Assembly (NCBI GenBank): GCA_958295855.1
Contig: OY282383.1
Span: 3,824,481-3,888,480, forward strand
DNA: 64,000 nucleotides
Origin: an uncultured Poribacteria bacterium
GTDB lineage: Bacteria; Poribacteria; WGA-4E; WGA-3G
Direction of reading: 5' to 3'
The translations under genes were made by a program, and so were the position numbers. Shown one piece after another: positions 62,281 to 64,000 of the stretch. Each line of letters opens with the position of its first letter. Within the stretch, counting starts at the first letter, position 1. The notes under the pieces were generated by a model. That model made no database searches. It had not been told where the DNA came from and worked only from the letters and a program-made list of their open reading frames with translations.

Positions 62281-64000
62281 TCAGGAATCTGCCGGCGATT
62301 CTTCCATCCGATAGAATCGTCTATTCAACGTCTTATCTTCTTCGCTCACGCCAAAATCCGCATCCTCTATTTCGGAGAGATTAACATAGAGTTGGTTCTT
62401 ATCCAGCAGTGCCGCCAACAAGTGCTTCTGCTTTTCCACATCGCCGATAGCAATGAAATCGTTTCTCGATTCTTCCGGCATTTCAGCGTTGACGTACCAG
62501 TTCAGGAACGAGTTTTCGGCGATGTCTTGCCAGAGTGTTACAAGTTCTTCGGAGGAGCGTGCAGCTTGGATTTTGTCCATATAGGCTTGGTTGTACTTCA
62601 GCAGTTCGCAATAGATGAAATCACCGCCGCCCTGCCAATTAACCTGTTTGGAGATGCCGCCTTGTTCACCCGCAATCACTTTGTTTAATCGTTTAACAGG
62701 AAGAGTTTCGGTGTAATCCATTTGTTCAATGCCGATATATTGTCTGCCCATTTTGTGGGCAACCGTCGCCGTGGTTCCGCTACCTAAATGATAGTCAAGG
62801 ACAATGTCGCCTTCATCGGTGGAAAGCTGAATAATTCGCTCTAATAATCCCTCAGGCTTCGGATTCTTAAATACCAAACCAAGTCGCTTTAAATGCTGTG
62901 TGCCATTCGTTGTTGTAGGTAAATCTGCCCATAAGGTAGTCGTAACCTTGCCGCGCTCCTTTGCTTCAGACCAGAACCGTTTTCGCTGAGGTCCTGCCTC
63001 ACCGGAAATCCCGAAAACTATTCGATTATCTTTCAGCAGCTCATCAAACACTTTTTTTTCATTTTTCCAACTACACCCCGGATTGGGTCTATAGACAACG
63101 CCTGTTTTGGGATTCACTATTTCGTATTGTTGATTGGGTCTGATGCCCTCAACCTGGAACGGATCGGCTACCCATTTCCCGCGTGAATCGTTATCCGGAT
63201 TCAAAAACTTCTGCTCATTTGCCGGTAAACGAAACGAAGTCCTATTCGCTTTTAAAACAGAAAGCCGTTTAGCATAAAGCAGATTATGAGTGTGTGCATT
63301 AGAGATAACCGCTGTATTGGTTACCGATTTGGTGGAGTGCCAGATCACATCCGCAACAAAATTCTCTTGATCAAAGATTTCATCCGCCAATACTTTGCAA
63401 TACTGGGCTTCTTTATCTGAAAGGCTTATCCAAAATAGACCGTCGTCTCTGAGAAAGGCCCAAGCCTCTTCTAATCGATTCCTCATAAACGTCAGCCAAC
63501 TGGAATGATTAAAATTATCATTATATCCGAACGAATCCTTACCAGTATTATACGGTGGGTCGATGTAGATTAGTTTGACCTGTTCGCGGAATTGCTGTTT
63601 GAGAGAGTGGAGTGCAATGAGATTGTTGCCCTTAATGATGAGATTTTCGCGAATTGTGCCGTTTTCATCCCGCTTGATGTCCGACACCCGTTGTTCGCCG
63701 GCTATCGTGTGGCGTTTCCAGTGGGTGAGCACCTTCGGATCGAACATCCGGTTGATTTCGTCTTGCGCGAGGATTTCGTTAAAGAAAATCTCTTTCCGCT
63801 TCTCCTCTTCCCACGCCTGTCCGCCCTCCAACACACAATCCTTATAGGGCCAGACGAGTGCCACCTCCCCGCGTTCGGGTAGGAATTTTTCGTCGATGTT
63901 CAAGCCGATCTTGTTGCGGAACTGAGTGTAGGAGTTAGCAAGGAAGTTTTTGTCGGTGATATAGTTAATGAAGGTGTTGTGGTTGAAAATCCAATGTCCT
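62281..64000 (-). CDS. mod: Type III DNA methyltransferase Mod, copy 3 (5' end outside the window)
   Basis: 573 codons are visible, running off the right edge; the start is beyond 64000. Motifs YIDPPYNTGKDSFGYND and LDYHLGSGTTATVAHKMGRQYIGIEQMDY are those of copy 1, and the C-terminus agrees nearly word for word with it (LLKYNQAYMDKIQAARSSEELV). The centre (about 62790-63530) carries its own target-recognition sequence. No frameshift is seen in the visible part, so this copy may be active. hicAB follows it. Confidence 0.92.
   Translation of the reverse strand, partial: GHWIFNHNTFINYITDKNFLANSYTQFRNKIGLNIDEKFLPERGEVALVWPYKDCVLEGGQAWEEEKRKEIFFNEILAQDEINRMFDPKVLTHWKRHTIAGEQRVSDIKRDENGTIRENLIIKGNNLIALHSLKQQFREQVKLIYIDPPYNTGKDSFGYNDNFNHSSWLTFMRNRLEEAWAFLRDDGLFWISLSDKEAQYCKVLADEIFDQENFVADVIWHSTKSVTNTAVISNAHTHNLLYAKRLSVLKANRTSFRLPANEQKFLNPDNDSRGKWVADPFQVEGIRPNQQYEIVNPKTGVVYRPNPGCSWKNEKKVFDELLKDNRIVFGISGEAGPQRKRFWSEAKERGKVTTTLWADLPTTTNGTQHLKRLGLVFKNPKPEGLLERIIQLSTDEGDIVLDYHLGSGTTATVAHKMGRQYIGIEQMDYTETLPVKRLNKVIAGEQGGISKQVNWQGGGDFIYCELLKYNQAYMDKIQAARSSEELVTLWQDIAENSFLNWYVNAEMPEESRNDFIAIGDVEKQKHLLAALLDKNQLYVNLSEIEDADFGVSEEDKTLNRRFYRMEESPADS

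Noticed and set aside
49125..64000. Prophage or integrative element covering the defence island
   Set aside because: No integrase, phage structural gene or flanking direct repeat was seen in the window; the right border is outside.

Overview
The window looks like one contig of a free-living or symbiotic, uncultivated Gram-negative bacterium, possibly of the Candidatus Poribacteria / Planctomycetes-like type. This is inference from gene content: PmoA-like DUF6807, DUF4432, DUF711, DUF362, DUF1549 and sulfatase genes, several Gfo/Idh/MocA dehydrogenases, outer-membrane barrels and many lipoproteins. No rRNA or other decisive marker is present. Codon use looks standard, and TGA ends many intact genes.

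Layout. 1-7 kb: the tail of a BMP-type solute-binding lipoprotein, two small coupled membrane proteins (DUF4234, DUF2752), a YCF48-like beta-propeller lipoprotein, then an amino-sugar recycling pair (BadF-type kinase and MurQ), a DUF362 protein and a secreted S1/P1-nuclease-like protein. 7-11 kb, minus strand: a MetE-like methyltransferase behind a RelE/antitoxin pair whose antitoxin contains a 72-bp internal duplication, then a sulfur-relay set (TusA, DsrE, TusA-OsmC fusion) with a 38-bp palindrome upstream. 11-33 kb, plus strand: an aldose-epimerase-like protein, a large lipoprotein, a porin next to a BCCT transporter (with the stub of a second BCCT and a clear terminator), accA, DUF711, a bicupin, a sulfatase, an AlbA_2/Schlafen gene broken by an in-frame TGA and followed by an HsdR C-terminal stub, a STAS protein, PmoA-like and Gfo/Idh proteins, a gamma-glutamyltransferase, an epimerase, a DUF1549 lipoprotein and a lectin-fold protein. 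33-45 kb, minus strand: a TPR-like protein, two Gfo/Idh proteins, a beta-barrel fused to a lytic transglycosylase, a LysM-M23 endopeptidase, a lipoprotein, a dihaem cytochrome, hpt, tilS and three tRNAs transcribed from a strong promoter. Two of the tRNAs are separated by about 1 kb of REP-like repeats. 45-49 kb, plus strand: an LLM flavin oxidoreductase, an NtrC-type regulator and a GDPD phosphodiesterase.

49-64 kb, minus strand, is a defence island and the most interesting part. It is a type III restriction-modification locus with one res gene and three tandem mod paralogues. The mods share near-identical N- and C-termini but have different central target-recognition regions. The middle mod is switched off by a G9 tract exactly at its frameshift, so it looks phase variable. 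Between mod and res lie two unrecognised genes of 211 and 948 aa that appear to belong to the unit. A decayed second copy of this pair follows the middle mod. A HicAB toxin-antitoxin pair sits between two of the mods, and a MurJ-like flippase gene follows res by about 100 bp.

Small inverted repeats (MITE- or REP-like hairpins) are scattered through many intergenic gaps.
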